Positions 41,258 to 50,230 of a stretch of DNA of 64,000 bases are shown here, in pieces (within the stretch, counting starts at the first letter, position 1; every line of letters starts with the position of its first letter). Made by a program: the position numbers and the translations under genes. Under the pieces are notes generated by a model that worked only from the letters and a program-made list of their open reading frames with translations, did not search any database and was not told the DNA's origin. Where the stretch lies: contig JADFQO010000001.1 in the NCBI GenBank assembly GCA_022561775.1, positions 1 through 64,000 of the forward strand. The letters are read 5' to 3'. Origin of the DNA: Myxococcales bacterium. GTDB lineage: Bacteria; Myxococcota_A; UBA9160; SMWR01.

Positions 41258-43140
41258 GTGCGGCGGCCGCGACAGCCCCGCTGCGGCTCGGTCTCGTGGG
41301 GAGCCCCAACTCCGGGAAGACCACCTTGTTCAACGCGCTGACCGGTCTGCGCGCGAAGGTCGGCAATTATCCGGGTGTGACCGTCGAGCGCCGAGAAGGC
41401 TCGGCGAACTTCGAGGGGCGCCCGACGGTGGTGATCGACCTGCCGGGGGCCTACAGCCTGACGCCGGTCAGTCCCGACGAGGAGGTCGTGATTCGAGTGC
41501 TCGACGGCGAACTCAGCGACGCGCCGGAGGCGCTGGCCGTGATCGCCGACGCCTGCACGCTCGAGCGCTCGCTGCTGATGCTCGCGCAGATCCTGCGCCG
41601 CGAGATACCCACCTGCCTCGTGCTCACGATGACCGACGAACTCCAGGCGCGGAGCGGCCGGCTCGACATTCCGCGACTCGAGCGGGCGCTCGGCGTGCCG
41701 GTTCTCGGCGTGGTGGGCCACCGCGGCATCGGGATCGCGAGGCTGCGGCGGCTACTCGCCAAGCCCGAGGATTGGAGCCGCCCGCACCTGATGCCGCCGG
41801 AGGAGATCCACGCACGGGCGGGCTGGGTCGAGTCGATCCTCGACCACGTGTTCACCCGGCGACCCGAAAGCAGCCGCACGAGCGACGCCGTGGATCGAAT
41901 CGTGCTGCACCCGGTGATCGGCCCACTGCTCTTCGCGGCGGTGATGGTCGCCTTCTTCCAGCTCATCTTCGCCTGGGCGCAACCGGCGATGGATTTCATC
42001 GACGCGGGCGTCTCGAGGCTCGGCCATAGCGTGCACGCCCAGCTACCCGCTGGGCTGTTCGCCGATTTTCTCGCCGACGGACTGATCCCGGGCGTCGGCT
42101 CGGTGATCATCTTCCTGCCGCAGATCGTGCTGCTCTTCACGCTGCTCTATCTGCTCGAGGACATCGGCTACATGGCGCGCGCGGCGTTCGTGATCGACCG
42201 CGTGATGGCGCGGGTCGGCTTGGAGGGCCGCGCTTTCGTCTCGCTGCTCTCCTCCTACGCGTGCGCGGTGCCCGGGATCATGGCGACGCGCACGATTCCG
42301 TCGCCGCGCCATCGGCTGGCCACGATCCTCGTCGCGCCGCTGATGACCTGCTCAGCGCGACTTCCGGTCTACGCGCTCTTGATCGGAGCCTTCGTGCCCG
42401 CCGTTCGGGTGGCGGGCCCCCTGGGCCTACAGGGGCTCGTGTTGCTCGCGCTTTACGCGGCTGGCTCGCTGACGGCCTTGCTGGTGGCGTCGGTGCTGAC
42501 CCGCACGCTGCTGCGGGAAGACACGATGCCCTTCTATATGGAACTTCCCCCCTACCGGTTGCCCACCGCAAAGCTGCTCGCCGCTCAGGTCTGGGGAAGT
42601 GCGTGGGCATTCCTGCGCCGCGCCGGCACCATCATCCTCGCGGTTTCGATCGTCTTGTGGTGTCTGCTCACCTTCCCGCGGCAACCCGCGCCGGTTGGCG
42701 CGAGCCCCGCAGAAGCGAGTCGCCACGCGATCGAACACAGCCTCGCGGGAAGGGCCGGGCACGCGATCGAGCCGCTCATCGAACCGCTGGGTTTCGATTG
42801 GAAGATCGGGATCGGGCTGATCGCGAGCCTGGCCGCTCGCGAGGTCATCGTCTCGACGCTGGCTCAGATCTACGCCGCGTCCGACCAGGGCACGTCGCTG
42901 CGCGCGGCAGTCCAGAACGACATCGACCCGCGAACCGGTGAGAAGGTCTTCGACGCGCCGACCGTGGCATCCCTGCTGGTCTTCTTTGTCTTTGCGCTCC
43001 AGTGCATGTCGACCCTCGCGATCATGCGGCGCGAGACCAACTCCTGGCGCTGGCCGGCCTTCGCGTTCAGCTATCTGCTCGTACTCGCCTACGGTGCGAG
43101 TTTCGCCACACACCGCATCGTCGAGAGCCTGCTCGGTTGA
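41254..43140 (+). CDS. feoB: Ferrous iron transporter FeoB
   Basis: 628 residues from a TTG at 41254. The N-terminal G domain has GSPNSGKTTLFNALTG (G1), the T of VTVERREG, DLPGAYSL (G3) and TMTD (G4 region). The membrane part has two Gate repeats, the first with ASLLSSYACAVPGIMATRTI-like sequence holding the pore Cys, and ends with FVFALQCMSTLAIMRRE and a final helix. It imports Fe(II) across the inner membrane. It is shorter than the 770-residue E. coli form because the C-terminal cytosolic tail is missing, which is common. Confidence 0.95.
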   Translation: MSAAAATAPLRLGLVGSPNSGKTTLFNALTGLRAKVGNYPGVTVERREGSANFEGRPTVVIDLPGAYSLTPVSPDEEVVIRVLDGELSDAPEALAVIADACTLERSLLMLAQILRREIPTCLVLTMTDELQARSGRLDIPRLERALGVPVLGVVGHRGIGIARLRRLLAKPEDWSRPHLMPPEEIHARAGWVESILDHVFTRRPESSRTSDAVDRIVLHPVIGPLLFAAVMVAFFQLIFAWAQPAMDFIDAGVSRLGHSVHAQLPAGLFADFLADGLIPGVGSVIIFLPQIVLLFTLLYLLEDIGYMARAAFVIDRVMARVGLEGRAFVSLLSSYACAVPGIMATRTIPSPRHRLATILVAPLMTCSARLPVYALLIGAFVPAVRVAGPLGLQGLVLLALYAAGSLTALLVASVLTRTLLREDTMPFYMELPPYRLPTAKLLAAQVWGSAWAFLRRAGTIILAVSIVLWCLLTFPRQPAPVGASPAEASRHAIEHSLAGRAGHAIEPLIEPLGFDWKIGIGLIASLAAREVIVSTLAQIYAASDQGTSLRAAVQNDIDPRTGEKVFDAPTVASLLVFFVFALQCMSTLAIMRRETNSWRWPAFAFSYLLVLAYGASFATHRIVESLLG

Positions 43141-43209
43141 GCGCCCCGCCCAGCGCGCGATCCCGCGCTGGCGGGGCGACCGAAACCGGCGTGGGATAGC
43201 CTTCCCGCG

Positions 43210-44076
43210 ATGATCACCCGAAGATCCATTGCGTTCGCAGCGCTCGTCGCGTGCGCGGCCGCGCTCGCGGGCTGTATGACGACGACGAAGACCGTCTTCG
43301 AGCAGAAGGGAATCACGGTCAAGCTGGTCTCCAAGCGGGGCGAGAACATCGAGTTGAACCATCCGGTGACGATCGCACCCGTGCGTCTCGCTCACATCCT
43401 CGCTCGGGTCGACATTCGCCTTTCCGTCAAGAAAGGGCAACAACGCGTACCGGGATTTCACATCGAGTCCCTCGATGGGATCTCCCAAGGGCTCGCCCGG
43501 GGTTTGAAAGAGGCCGGTCCCAATCAGCGCGTCGTCGTCTACTCGATTCGGCGCGAGAAGCGCTTCGGGATTTTCGACACGAAATACCTGACGAGCTTGA
43601 TCGCCTACGTCTACGGGGAGAATCTATTCTTGCATCTCTCGCGCTCGGATTGGGAGATCCCGCCTCGGAGGGAGGATCGCCTGCCCGAGCCGAAGATCGG
43701 CAAGTTCCCGAGCAAGTTTCGAATCCTACCGAGCATGGCGATGAAAATGGTCGATGAGCAATCGCTGGCCATCGCATGGCGCGAGGAAATCTTCGCGAGA
43801 CCGACTCGAACGCGGATCACGCCGAGTGGCCAGATGATGCGAAAGACCATCTTGATGGAGAGCGCAGAGCCGGAGATCGAGTCAGATTCGGGGTCGGGTG
43901 CTGTCGAAGCAAAACCCGAAGAAAAGCTGACCCTTCCCGCTGGGATCTCTGCCAAGACCCTTCGCGAACTTGCAGACCTGGAAGAGCAACGGCAGCGTGG
44001 AGAAATCAGCGAGTACGACTACGAACGGCAGCGGAGGAAGATCCTCGACGCCAATTCCACCTCCGGTTCCAATTGA
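43210..44076 (+). CDS. Lipoprotein with C-terminal SHOCT-like motif
   Basis: 288 residues; family not recognised. Residues 1-22 form a lipoprotein signal with LAGC (Cys22). The middle (23-230) is a mixed alpha/beta region with no motif I know. After an acidic linker (about 225-250) the end, LRELADLEEQRQRGEISEYDY followed by ERQRRKIL, has the pattern of a SHOCT-type oligomerisation helix pair (LxxLxxL...GxISxxEYExxRxKIL). It is 69 bp after feoB, but nothing suggests a role in iron uptake. An envelope-anchored oligomer is a reasonable guess. Confidence 0.75.
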   Translation: MITRRSIAFAALVACAAALAGCMTTTKTVFEQKGITVKLVSKRGENIELNHPVTIAPVRLAHILARVDIRLSVKKGQQRVPGFHIESLDGISQGLARGLKEAGPNQRVVVYSIRREKRFGIFDTKYLTSLIAYVYGENLFLHLSRSDWEIPPRREDRLPEPKIGKFPSKFRILPSMAMKMVDEQSLAIAWREEIFARPTRTRITPSGQMMRKTILMESAEPEIESDSGSGAVEAKPEEKLTLPAGISAKTLRELADLEEQRQRGEISEYDYERQRRKILDANSTSGSN

Positions 44077-44108
44077 GATCAGGCAGACGCCTCCCTCCCA
44101 ATTGAGAT
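44069..44108. repeat. Short direct repeat after the SHOCT lipoprotein
   Basis: CCAATTGAGAT occurs at 44069-44079 and again at 44098-44108, followed in both by a GAGGC/CAGGC-like sequence, a 29-bp duplication that includes the stop codon of the SHOCT lipoprotein. Confidence 0.55.
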
Positions 44109-44123
44109 GAGGCAAGCGCGGCC

Positions 44124-44663
44124 CTACTCGGAGTCGATGTACCCCAGGGCTTTGAGCAGCTCGAGTTCCGCCGGATCACCGCCGGCGCTCGCCTCGTCGA
44201 TCATGCGTCCGATTACGGGTTCGTAGGGAAACAGAATCGCGCCCATGTCGAGCACCTCGATCGCTGCGGTTCCCGCCCCCGCTCCCCGTAGCTGATGCGC
44301 GGTCGCGAAGTATTCGCTCGCCACCACTCGGTTGGGATGGAGGCTTGCGAGCTCGGTGAGCAGTTCTTTCGCCTCTTCGCCGTGGCCGGCACGCGCGTTC
44401 GCTTCGAGGTTCACGAGTTCGAGTCCCCACGAGGTCGCGTCATCGAGCACGTCCTGCGACCCGGCCGCAGCGGCTTCCAGCCCGGCCTCCGCGGCCGCGA
44501 TGGCTTCGTCATAGGCTGCGTCGGCCAGCGCGGCGCGCGCCTCGATCAGGTAGTCCTGTCGCGACATCTCGCAGCCGCACAAGGATGCGATGGCCGCGAG
44601 TGAGCCCACGAGTTTCGCGCACCTGATTACCGTCGTCGCACACGCGGTCATAAGCAACATCAA
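44124..44663 (-). CDS. TPR-like lipoprotein ending in an LKALGYI motif
   Basis: 179 residues with a hydrophobic leader ending in SLCGC (Cys31 if the ATG at 44663 is used; ATGs one and four codons later are also possible). The mature part looks like two or three TPR helices: DYLIEARAALADAAYDEAIAAAEAGLEA and EEAKELLTELASLHPN followed by SEYFATAHQLRGAG. The last residues are LELLKALGYIDSE, a short C-terminal motif that recurs in the small protein at 49.2 kb. It is divergent from the AlkP/sulfotransferase operon with a 163-bp gap, so it may belong to the same process. No function can be assigned. Confidence 0.75.
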   Translation of the reverse strand: MMLLMTACATTVIRCAKLVGSLAAIASLCGCEMSRQDYLIEARAALADAAYDEAIAAAEAGLEAAAAGSQDVLDDATSWGLELVNLEANARAGHGEEAKELLTELASLHPNRVVASEYFATAHQLRGAGAGTAAIEVLDMGAILFPYEPVIGRMIDEASAGGDPAELELLKALGYIDSE

Positions 44664-44718
44664 AACGAGCCTCCGCCAACTGCGTCCCTCGACTGATCAC
44701 ACCCGATGAGGTCCGAAT

Positions 44719-44731
44719 GCTATAGTATAGC
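44719..44731. promoter_or_regulatory. Palindrome in the divergent promoter region of the AlkP operon
   Basis: GCTATA and TATAGC are perfect 6-bp arms around a G. The embedded TATAGT resembles a -10 box on the plus strand, about 100 bp before the first AlkP gene, but no good -35 is spaced correctly. It could be an operator. Confidence 0.35.
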
Positions 44732-44826
44732 TGTACCGATCAGCGTCCGAGAAGCAGGGGCGGCGGCAACGACCCGCCCTGCGAAGAAAGCCTTCCATTC
44801 ATTTGCTAGAGGGTTCCCAAGAGATC

Positions 44827-47058
44827 ATGAACATCGCCCGAACCTGGCCGGTCACCGCCGCTTGGGCCGTTATTCTGGCCCTGACGGCGGGTGAAGCGCA
44901 CGCCTACATCGGACCCGGTGCGGGGTTCGCGTTGGGCGGATCGATGCTGGTCCTGCTGGTCACGTTCGCGCTCGCGTTCGCGATCATTCTCACCTGGCCG
45001 ATTCGCTTCGCGATCAAGCTGATCAAGGTCGGCAACCCCTACAAGTCCGCGATGACCAAGAGAGTCGTGATCCTGGGACTGGACGGATTGGATCCGGGCT
45101 TGACCACGAAGCTGATGCGCGAAGGCCGCCTGCCGAACTTCCAGAAGCTCGCGGAACACGGCGTCTTCCGGCCGCTCGACACCAGCGTTCCCTCGATGTC
45201 TCCGGTCGCGTGGTCGACGTTCGCGACCGGCGTCGACGCGAGCCGCCACTGCATCTACGACTTCCTGACGCGCGATCCCTGCACCTACGCACCGATGCTG
45301 AGTTCGACGGACATCGGAAGCGCCAAGAAGGTGCTGAACATCGGGCGCTACCTCGTGCCGCTCGGAAAACCCAAGATGAAGCTGCTGCAGAAGAGCCAGC
45401 ACTTCTGGAAACTTCTGGGCGAGAAGAACATCTTCTCGATCATCCAGCGCGTCCCAATCACCTTTCCCCCGGCCCCCTTCAAGAACGGGATGCTGTTAAG
45501 CGGCATGTGCGTTCCCGATCTGCGCGGCAGCCAGGGCACCTTCTCGTTCTTCAGCACCGAGTCCGAAGGGGGCGAGGCCAAGTTCATCGGCGGCGAGCAG
45601 ACCGTGCTGCGGCGCAAGGGAAACGTGATGCGCTCCCGCGTCGTCGGGCCCGACAACAGCCTGCTCAAGGCTGGCGGGCGGATGACGCTACCGTTCACGC
45701 TCACGATCGCCGAGGATCAACAGTCCGCGCGCCTCGAAATAGACGGCGGCGAGGCGCTCACACTGAAGCTCAACGAGTACTCGGACTGGGTCGAGTTCAC
45801 CTTCAAGGCGGGGCTTGGCGTCAAGGTCAGCGGAATCGCGAAGTTCTACCTGATCTCGACCGACCCCCACGTCAACCTCTACATGACGCCGATCCACATC
45901 GACCCCGAAAATCCCGCGATGCCGATCTCGCACCCCAAAGTCTACGCGATCTACCTCGCCAAGAAGCAGGGCAAATACGCGACGCTCGGTCTCGCGGAGG
46001 ACACCTGGTCGCTCAACAACCGCGTGATCGACGAAAAAATCTTCTTCGAACAGGCGATGTCCATCTGCGAAGAGCGCGAGACGATGTTCCTCGACGCCGT
46101 CAAACAGTTGAAGAGCGGCCTGGTCACGACCGTCTTCGATACCACCGACCGCGTCCAGCACATGTTCTACCGCTATCTCGATCCAACCCACCCGGCCAAT
46201 GTCGGAAAGGACACCGAGGAGTGGAAGGACGCGATCGCACGGGTCTACGAGCGGGCTGACGCGCTGCTGGGCAAGGTCTGGCATCTCGTTGACGATCCGG
46301 ACACGGTCTTGATGGTGATCAGCGACCACGGCTTCACCAACTTCCGCCGCGGTGTCAACATCAACAGTTGGCTGCGCGACAACGCCTACCTCTATCTCGA
46401 AGACGAAAACGCACGCACCAGCGGCGAGTGGTTCGAAGGCGTCGACTGGACGCGCACGAAGGCCTTCGCGCTGGGTCTGACTGGAATTTTCATCAACCGC
46501 AGGGGCCGCGAGAAATCCGGCATCGTCAACGAGGGAGCCGAGTATCGAGAGCTCGTCAAGGAGCTCGCGTCGAAACTCGAGAAGATGATCGATCCCGACA
46601 CCGGCAAAGGCTGCGTTCGCAAGGTCGCGATGTCCCAGCAGTACTTCGACGGACCCTACCGCTTCGATGCGCCAGATCTCCTGGTGGGATGGGAAGGGGG
46701 CTACCGCAACAGCTGGGAGTGCGCGGTCGGGCAGGTGACCGAGGAGGCCATCACCGACAACACCAGGAGCTGGTCGGGCGACCACTGCGTCGACCCCGAC
46801 ATCGTACCGGGCGTCTTTTTCTGCGATCGCGCGATCAACACCGAGACGCCGCGCCTGGTCGATATCCCCGCGACGGTCATGAAGCTCTTCGGCCAGGAGA
46901 TTCCGAACTACATGCAGGGACGGATGATCCTCCCCGCCAAGCCCGAAGAGGGCAGCGCAAAGGGGATGCTCGACCCGGCCATGCTCGAGCAGAGCGGCGC
47001 GGCTCCGGGAGCTCTGATCTTCCCGCCCGAAGAGCGCAAGGTAAGCGGGCAATCGTGA
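44827..47058 (+). CDS. Membrane-anchored AlkP-superfamily phosphodiesterase/phosphomutase (COG3379-like), copy 1
   Basis: 743 residues from the ATG at 44827; a TTG at 44803 would add eight. Residues 8-26 are a signal-like helix and 36-66 a membrane helix, so the catalytic part is anchored. The alkaline phosphatase superfamily metal ligands are all visible: D86 (GLDGLDP), the nucleophile at S125 in SMSPVAWSTFATG (by alignment to the Thr of nucleotide pyrophosphatases), D-x3-H in DTTDRVQHMFY, DH in ISDHGF and the late His in SGDHCVDPDIVPG. A beta-rich insertion (about 230-370) lies between the halves. Family members cleave phosphodiesters or pyrophosphates of unknown compounds. It overlaps the next gene, its paralogue, by 4 bp. 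Confidence 0.85.
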   Translation: MNIARTWPVTAAWAVILALTAGEAHAYIGPGAGFALGGSMLVLLVTFALAFAIILTWPIRFAIKLIKVGNPYKSAMTKRVVILGLDGLDPGLTTKLMREGRLPNFQKLAEHGVFRPLDTSVPSMSPVAWSTFATGVDASRHCIYDFLTRDPCTYAPMLSSTDIGSAKKVLNIGRYLVPLGKPKMKLLQKSQHFWKLLGEKNIFSIIQRVPITFPPAPFKNGMLLSGMCVPDLRGSQGTFSFFSTESEGGEAKFIGGEQTVLRRKGNVMRSRVVGPDNSLLKAGGRMTLPFTLTIAEDQQSARLEIDGGEALTLKLNEYSDWVEFTFKAGLGVKVSGIAKFYLISTDPHVNLYMTPIHIDPENPAMPISHPKVYAIYLAKKQGKYATLGLAEDTWSLNNRVIDEKIFFEQAMSICEERETMFLDAVKQLKSGLVTTVFDTTDRVQHMFYRYLDPTHPANVGKDTEEWKDAIARVYERADALLGKVWHLVDDPDTVLMVISDHGFTNFRRGVNINSWLRDNAYLYLEDENARTSGEWFEGVDWTRTKAFALGLTGIFINRRGREKSGIVNEGAEYRELVKELASKLEKMIDPDTGKGCVRKVAMSQQYFDGPYRFDAPDLLVGWEGGYRNSWECAVGQVTEEAITDNTRSWSGDHCVDPDIVPGVFFCDRAINTETPRLVDIPATVMKLFGQEIPNYMQGRMILPAKPEEGSAKGMLDPAMLEQSGAAPGALIFPPEERKVSGQS

Positions 47059-49082
47059 GAACGACCCTCCCCCCGAATCTTTGGAAGACCACTGCTCTGG
47101 TGTGCGCAACGCTGTTCGGCGGCGCGCTCTCGCACGCGGAACCCGCGGGCAAGCCCGGCGTCTTCATCATGGGCGTCGACGGAATGGATCCCGTGATCCT
47201 CTCGCGCCTGGTCGATGAGGGCAAGATGCCCAATTTCGCGAAGCTGGCGCGAGAGGGCAGCTACCAGGAACTCGGAACCTCGAATCCTCCGCAGAGCCCG
47301 GTGGCGTGGTCGAACTTCGTGACGGGAATGAACCCGGGCGGCCACGGCATCTTCGACTTCCTCCACCGCGACACCTCGAACTACCACCCCATCTCGTCCG
47401 CGACGCCAGCACCTGGAGAAGAAGCGAGTGCACTCCACCTGTTCGGTTACGTGATCCCGCTCGGTGGATCCGACCCGAAAAACAATCGCGGCGGCACGCC
47501 CTGGTGGGACGTGCTCGCGGAAAACGAGGTCGACGTCGAAGTCTTCCGGATTCCCGGAAACTTCCCAACCCCAGAGTCCAAAGCGAAGGTGCTCGACGGC
47601 ATGGGCACCATCGACCTGCGCGGCGGTTTCGGGACCTACACGTTCTACACCGACACCCTGGTCGAAAAGAAGCATCCCAAGGGCGACATCGAGTACGTCT
47701 CGGTTCAAGACCTCGACCTTGACGGGATTCCTGAAACCGCAACGTCGGTGCTTCGGGGCCCGCCCGATCAGTTCCACCTCGAGCCCGGTCAGATCCCCTC
47801 GAGCAGCGACTACCTGACCGCGCGCCTAACGGTGCACATCGACGCGGACAGCGACACCGCGGTCGTCGAGGTCGGCGACGGTCGGACATTGATCGAGCGT
47901 GGGAAGTGGTCGGACTGGGTCGAAGTCAGCTTCGATCTGCTGCCGATGGGCATGATGCCCGTCACCGGATCGGTCCGGTTCTACGCTCAACAGCTCCGCC
48001 CGAAGCTCAAGCTCTACGCCTCGCCCGTCAACATTTCTCCGGCCTCACCCTTCATGCCGATCACGAGCCCCGACGAATTCGTCGAGGAGATCTTCTCGAG
48101 CGTCGGCTTCTTCTACACCCAGGGCATGCCGGAGGAACAGGAGGCCCTCAAGGACGGCGTATTCGACGATGGCGAATACATCGAGCAGGTCGCGCTGATC
48201 CAGGAAGATACGGGCCGGATGATCGACTTCGCACTCGACCGCTTCGAACCGGGCGACACCACCTTCGTCTACCTCTCGGACATCGACCTGCAGTGCCATA
48301 TGCTCTGGCGCCACGGCGACCCCAAGCATCCGGGCGCCCCGAACCACCCGGCCTTCGATCCCGCGACGGCTCCTGCACACGCACACGACATCGAAAATTT
48401 CTACCGGGACGTCGATGCGACGTTGGGAAAGATCCGCAAGCGACTGCCCGCAGACACCCTGCTCATCGTGATGAGCGACCACGGCTTCCAGCCCTACACC
48501 CGAAAATTTCACCTGAACGCCTGGCTGAGAGACGCCGGCTACCTGGTGATCAACGACGGAAAGAAGACCGGGCACATCCTCACGGGCGATGTCGACTGGT
48601 CGAAGACTCGGGCCTATGGGGTGGGATTCAACGGTCTGTATCTGAATCTCGCGGGCCGCGAGTCCGAGGGCATCGTCTCGGCCGCGGAGGCGGGCGCGCT
48701 GCTGGCGGAAATCTCGGCCAAGCTCGAAGCGCTGAAGGATCCCCAGGGTGGAAAGTCGGTCGTGCTGGAGATGTATCGGGGTTCGGAGATCTATTCGGGA
48801 CCGCGCACCCCCGAGGCTCCCGACCTCGTGGTCGGATACAACGAGGGATACGGATGCTCGGACGAATCGACGTTGGGCGAGATCACCGAGGAGATTCTCG
48901 AAGACAACACCTCGCGATGGTCGGGAAACCACCTGATGTCGCCCGACGTGGTGCCGGGAATTCTGCTGGTAAACCGCAAGCTTTCGAGTGACGGTCACGA
49001 CCTCACGGACGTGACTGCCACATTGCTCTCCTACTATGGAATTCGACCGCTCCCCGGAATGACGGGCGATTCCATTCTGTAG
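47055..49082 (+). CDS. Secreted AlkP-superfamily phosphodiesterase (COG3379-like), copy 2
   Basis: 675 residues from a GTG at 47055 that overlaps the first copy's stop (GTGA); the open frame upstream is a shadow. Residues 1-28 are a cleavable signal (ALSHA, then EP). Metal and catalytic residues are D42 (GVDGMDP), S81 in QSPVAWSNFVTG, the D-x3-H site in LSDIDLQCHMLWR, DH in MSDHGF and the late His in SGNHLMSPDVVPG. NPGGHGIFDFLHRD is typical of COG3379. The beta-rich insertion is shared with copy 1 (KWSDWVEVSFDL against EYSDWVEFTFKA), so the two arose by tandem duplication; copy 1 is membrane-anchored and copy 2 periplasmic. Substrate unknown. Confidence 0.85.
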   Translation: MRTTLPPNLWKTTALVCATLFGGALSHAEPAGKPGVFIMGVDGMDPVILSRLVDEGKMPNFAKLAREGSYQELGTSNPPQSPVAWSNFVTGMNPGGHGIFDFLHRDTSNYHPISSATPAPGEEASALHLFGYVIPLGGSDPKNNRGGTPWWDVLAENEVDVEVFRIPGNFPTPESKAKVLDGMGTIDLRGGFGTYTFYTDTLVEKKHPKGDIEYVSVQDLDLDGIPETATSVLRGPPDQFHLEPGQIPSSSDYLTARLTVHIDADSDTAVVEVGDGRTLIERGKWSDWVEVSFDLLPMGMMPVTGSVRFYAQQLRPKLKLYASPVNISPASPFMPITSPDEFVEEIFSSVGFFYTQGMPEEQEALKDGVFDDGEYIEQVALIQEDTGRMIDFALDRFEPGDTTFVYLSDIDLQCHMLWRHGDPKHPGAPNHPAFDPATAPAHAHDIENFYRDVDATLGKIRKRLPADTLLIVMSDHGFQPYTRKFHLNAWLRDAGYLVINDGKKTGHILTGDVDWSKTRAYGVGFNGLYLNLAGRESEGIVSAAEAGALLAEISAKLEALKDPQGGKSVVLEMYRGSEIYSGPRTPEAPDLVVGYNEGYGCSDESTLGEITEEILEDNTSRWSGNHLMSPDVVPGILLVNRKLSSDGHDLTDVTATLLSYYGIRPLPGMTGDSIL

Positions 49083-49157
49083 GATTACGGCGACTTCAAT
49101 TTTTCTGGGATTACGACGACTTCAATTTTTGTAGGATTACGACGACTTCATATTTCC
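49082..49157. repeat. 26-bp tandem repeat, three copies, after AlkP copy 2
   Basis: Units start at 49082, 49108 and 49134; the core is GGATTACGACGACTTCAATT. Unit 1 begins at the last base of the AlkP stop codon, and unit 3 ends just before the small gene at 49179. The third unit is diverged at its end (CATATTTCC). The DNA is more AT-rich than its surroundings. Confidence 0.85.
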
Positions 49158-49178
49158 AGGAACCGAGGAGACCAAGGC

Positions 49179-49379
49179 ATGCTGGGAGGCAAGAACGTCA
49201 AGGTGAAGATCGATCGGGATCTTTACGATCGACTGCGCAAGGTCTCCGACGTCGCAGGTTATGCGACGACGGAAGAGTTCGTCGCACACGTGCTGGAAAA
49301 GGAGATGCTCCACTTCGAGGACGCCGGCTCTGACGACGACATTCGAAACAAGCTGAAGGGCCTCGGTTACATCTCCTGA
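49179..49379 (+). CDS. Small ribbon-helix-helix-like protein ending in LKGLGYIS
   Basis: 66 residues from an ATG with AGGAGACC 10 bp upstream. NVKVKIDRDLYDRLRKVS and TTEEFVAHVLEKEM give one strand and two helices, the pattern of an RHH/CopG DNA-binding or protein-binding unit. A short acidic linker leads to NKLKGLGYIS at the very end. The same end, LKALGYI, closes the TPR lipoprotein on the other side of the operon, and many bacterial sulfatase-type proteins of the AlkP fold also end LxxLGY. It could be a regulator or an adaptor that uses this tail for binding. It is 12 bp ahead of the membrane protein. Confidence 0.75.
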   Translation: MLGGKNVKVKIDRDLYDRLRKVSDVAGYATTEEFVAHVLEKEMLHFEDAGSDDDIRNKLKGLGYIS

Positions 49380-49391
49380 GAAAGCGACCCG

Positions 49392-50210
49392 ATGCAGACG
49401 TACAACAACATCACGAGTGCACTCTTCGATTTCCTGCTGGCACCATTCGGGCATGAGATCGCACTCTTCGATCTGATCGTCTGGCCCGTGATCATGGGAG
49501 TCGGCGCGCTCCAGGTCTACAAGTACACTTCGAACCAGAAAGCGATTGCGCGAGTGAAGCGGCAGATCAGCATGCATCTGCTGGAGATCCGGCTCTTCCG
49601 AGATGACATCGCCCAGGTTCTGACGTCAACGTTCAAGATCATCGCGAAGAACACGGTCTACATCGGCCACAACCTCACGCCGATGGCAGTCATGCTGATT
49701 CCGATGGTCACGTTGATGGTCCAATTGGTCGCCCACTACGCGTACGAGCCCGCCCAACCCGGATCGGTCGAGCTGCTTCACTTGAAACTGGATCCGAACG
49801 CGTCGATTTCGCCGCGAGACGTTTCCCTCGAGGTACCCGACGGCGTGAGCCTCGACGCGCCGGTCGTGCGCACCGCCGACGGCCAGGTGTTCTGGCGCGT
49901 GCGGGCCGATCAGCCGGGCGACCACGTATTCCGGATCCGGGTAGGGGACGAGACCTATGAAAAGGGTTGGGCGGTTGGTGGCGACGTGCGCAAGATCCCG
50001 ATCAAGCGGCTCCGCAGCTGGGAGGCGCTGCTCTATCCCGGCGAGGCCGCGATTCCGCGCGATGCTCCGGTGCTCTCGCTGGAACTGGACATGCACACGC
50101 GCCCGCTCCGCTTCATACCGGACGGTGAACTCGGAATCCTGATATGGGCAATGGTGCTGTCCATGCTCGCGGGTTTCGCCCTCAAGGATTTCTTCGGCGT
50201 GACCCTCTAG
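49392..50210 (+). CDS. Three-helix membrane protein with coiled cytosolic hairpin, Oxa1-superfamily-like
   Basis: 272 residues; family not recognised. One membrane helix at about 25-41, a charged helix 48-72 (QKAIARVKRQISMHLLEIRL), a second membrane helix 96-115, a beta-rich soluble domain about 118-245, and a last membrane helix 247-266. A helix, a cytosolic coiled segment and further helices is the topology of the Oxa1 superfamily (YidC, EMC3, TMCO1), but the soluble domain between helices 2 and 3 is not. The resemblance is topological only. It lies 12 bp after the small RHH-like gene and 20 bp before the sulfotransferase, in one operon. Confidence 0.7.
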   Translation: MQTYNNITSALFDFLLAPFGHEIALFDLIVWPVIMGVGALQVYKYTSNQKAIARVKRQISMHLLEIRLFRDDIAQVLTSTFKIIAKNTVYIGHNLTPMAVMLIPMVTLMVQLVAHYAYEPAQPGSVELLHLKLDPNASISPRDVSLEVPDGVSLDAPVVRTADGQVFWRVRADQPGDHVFRIRVGDETYEKGWAVGGDVRKIPIKRLRSWEALLYPGEAAIPRDAPVLSLELDMHTRPLRFIPDGELGILIWAMVLSMLAGFALKDFFGVTL

Positions 50211-50230
50211 AGAAGCCGGCGGATCAACAG

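Noticed and set aside
46368-47054. N-terminal extension of the second AlkP protein
   Set aside because: The 229 upstream codons are an Arg-rich shadow of the first AlkP gene; the GTG at 47055 gives a proper signal peptide and a 4-bp overlap.
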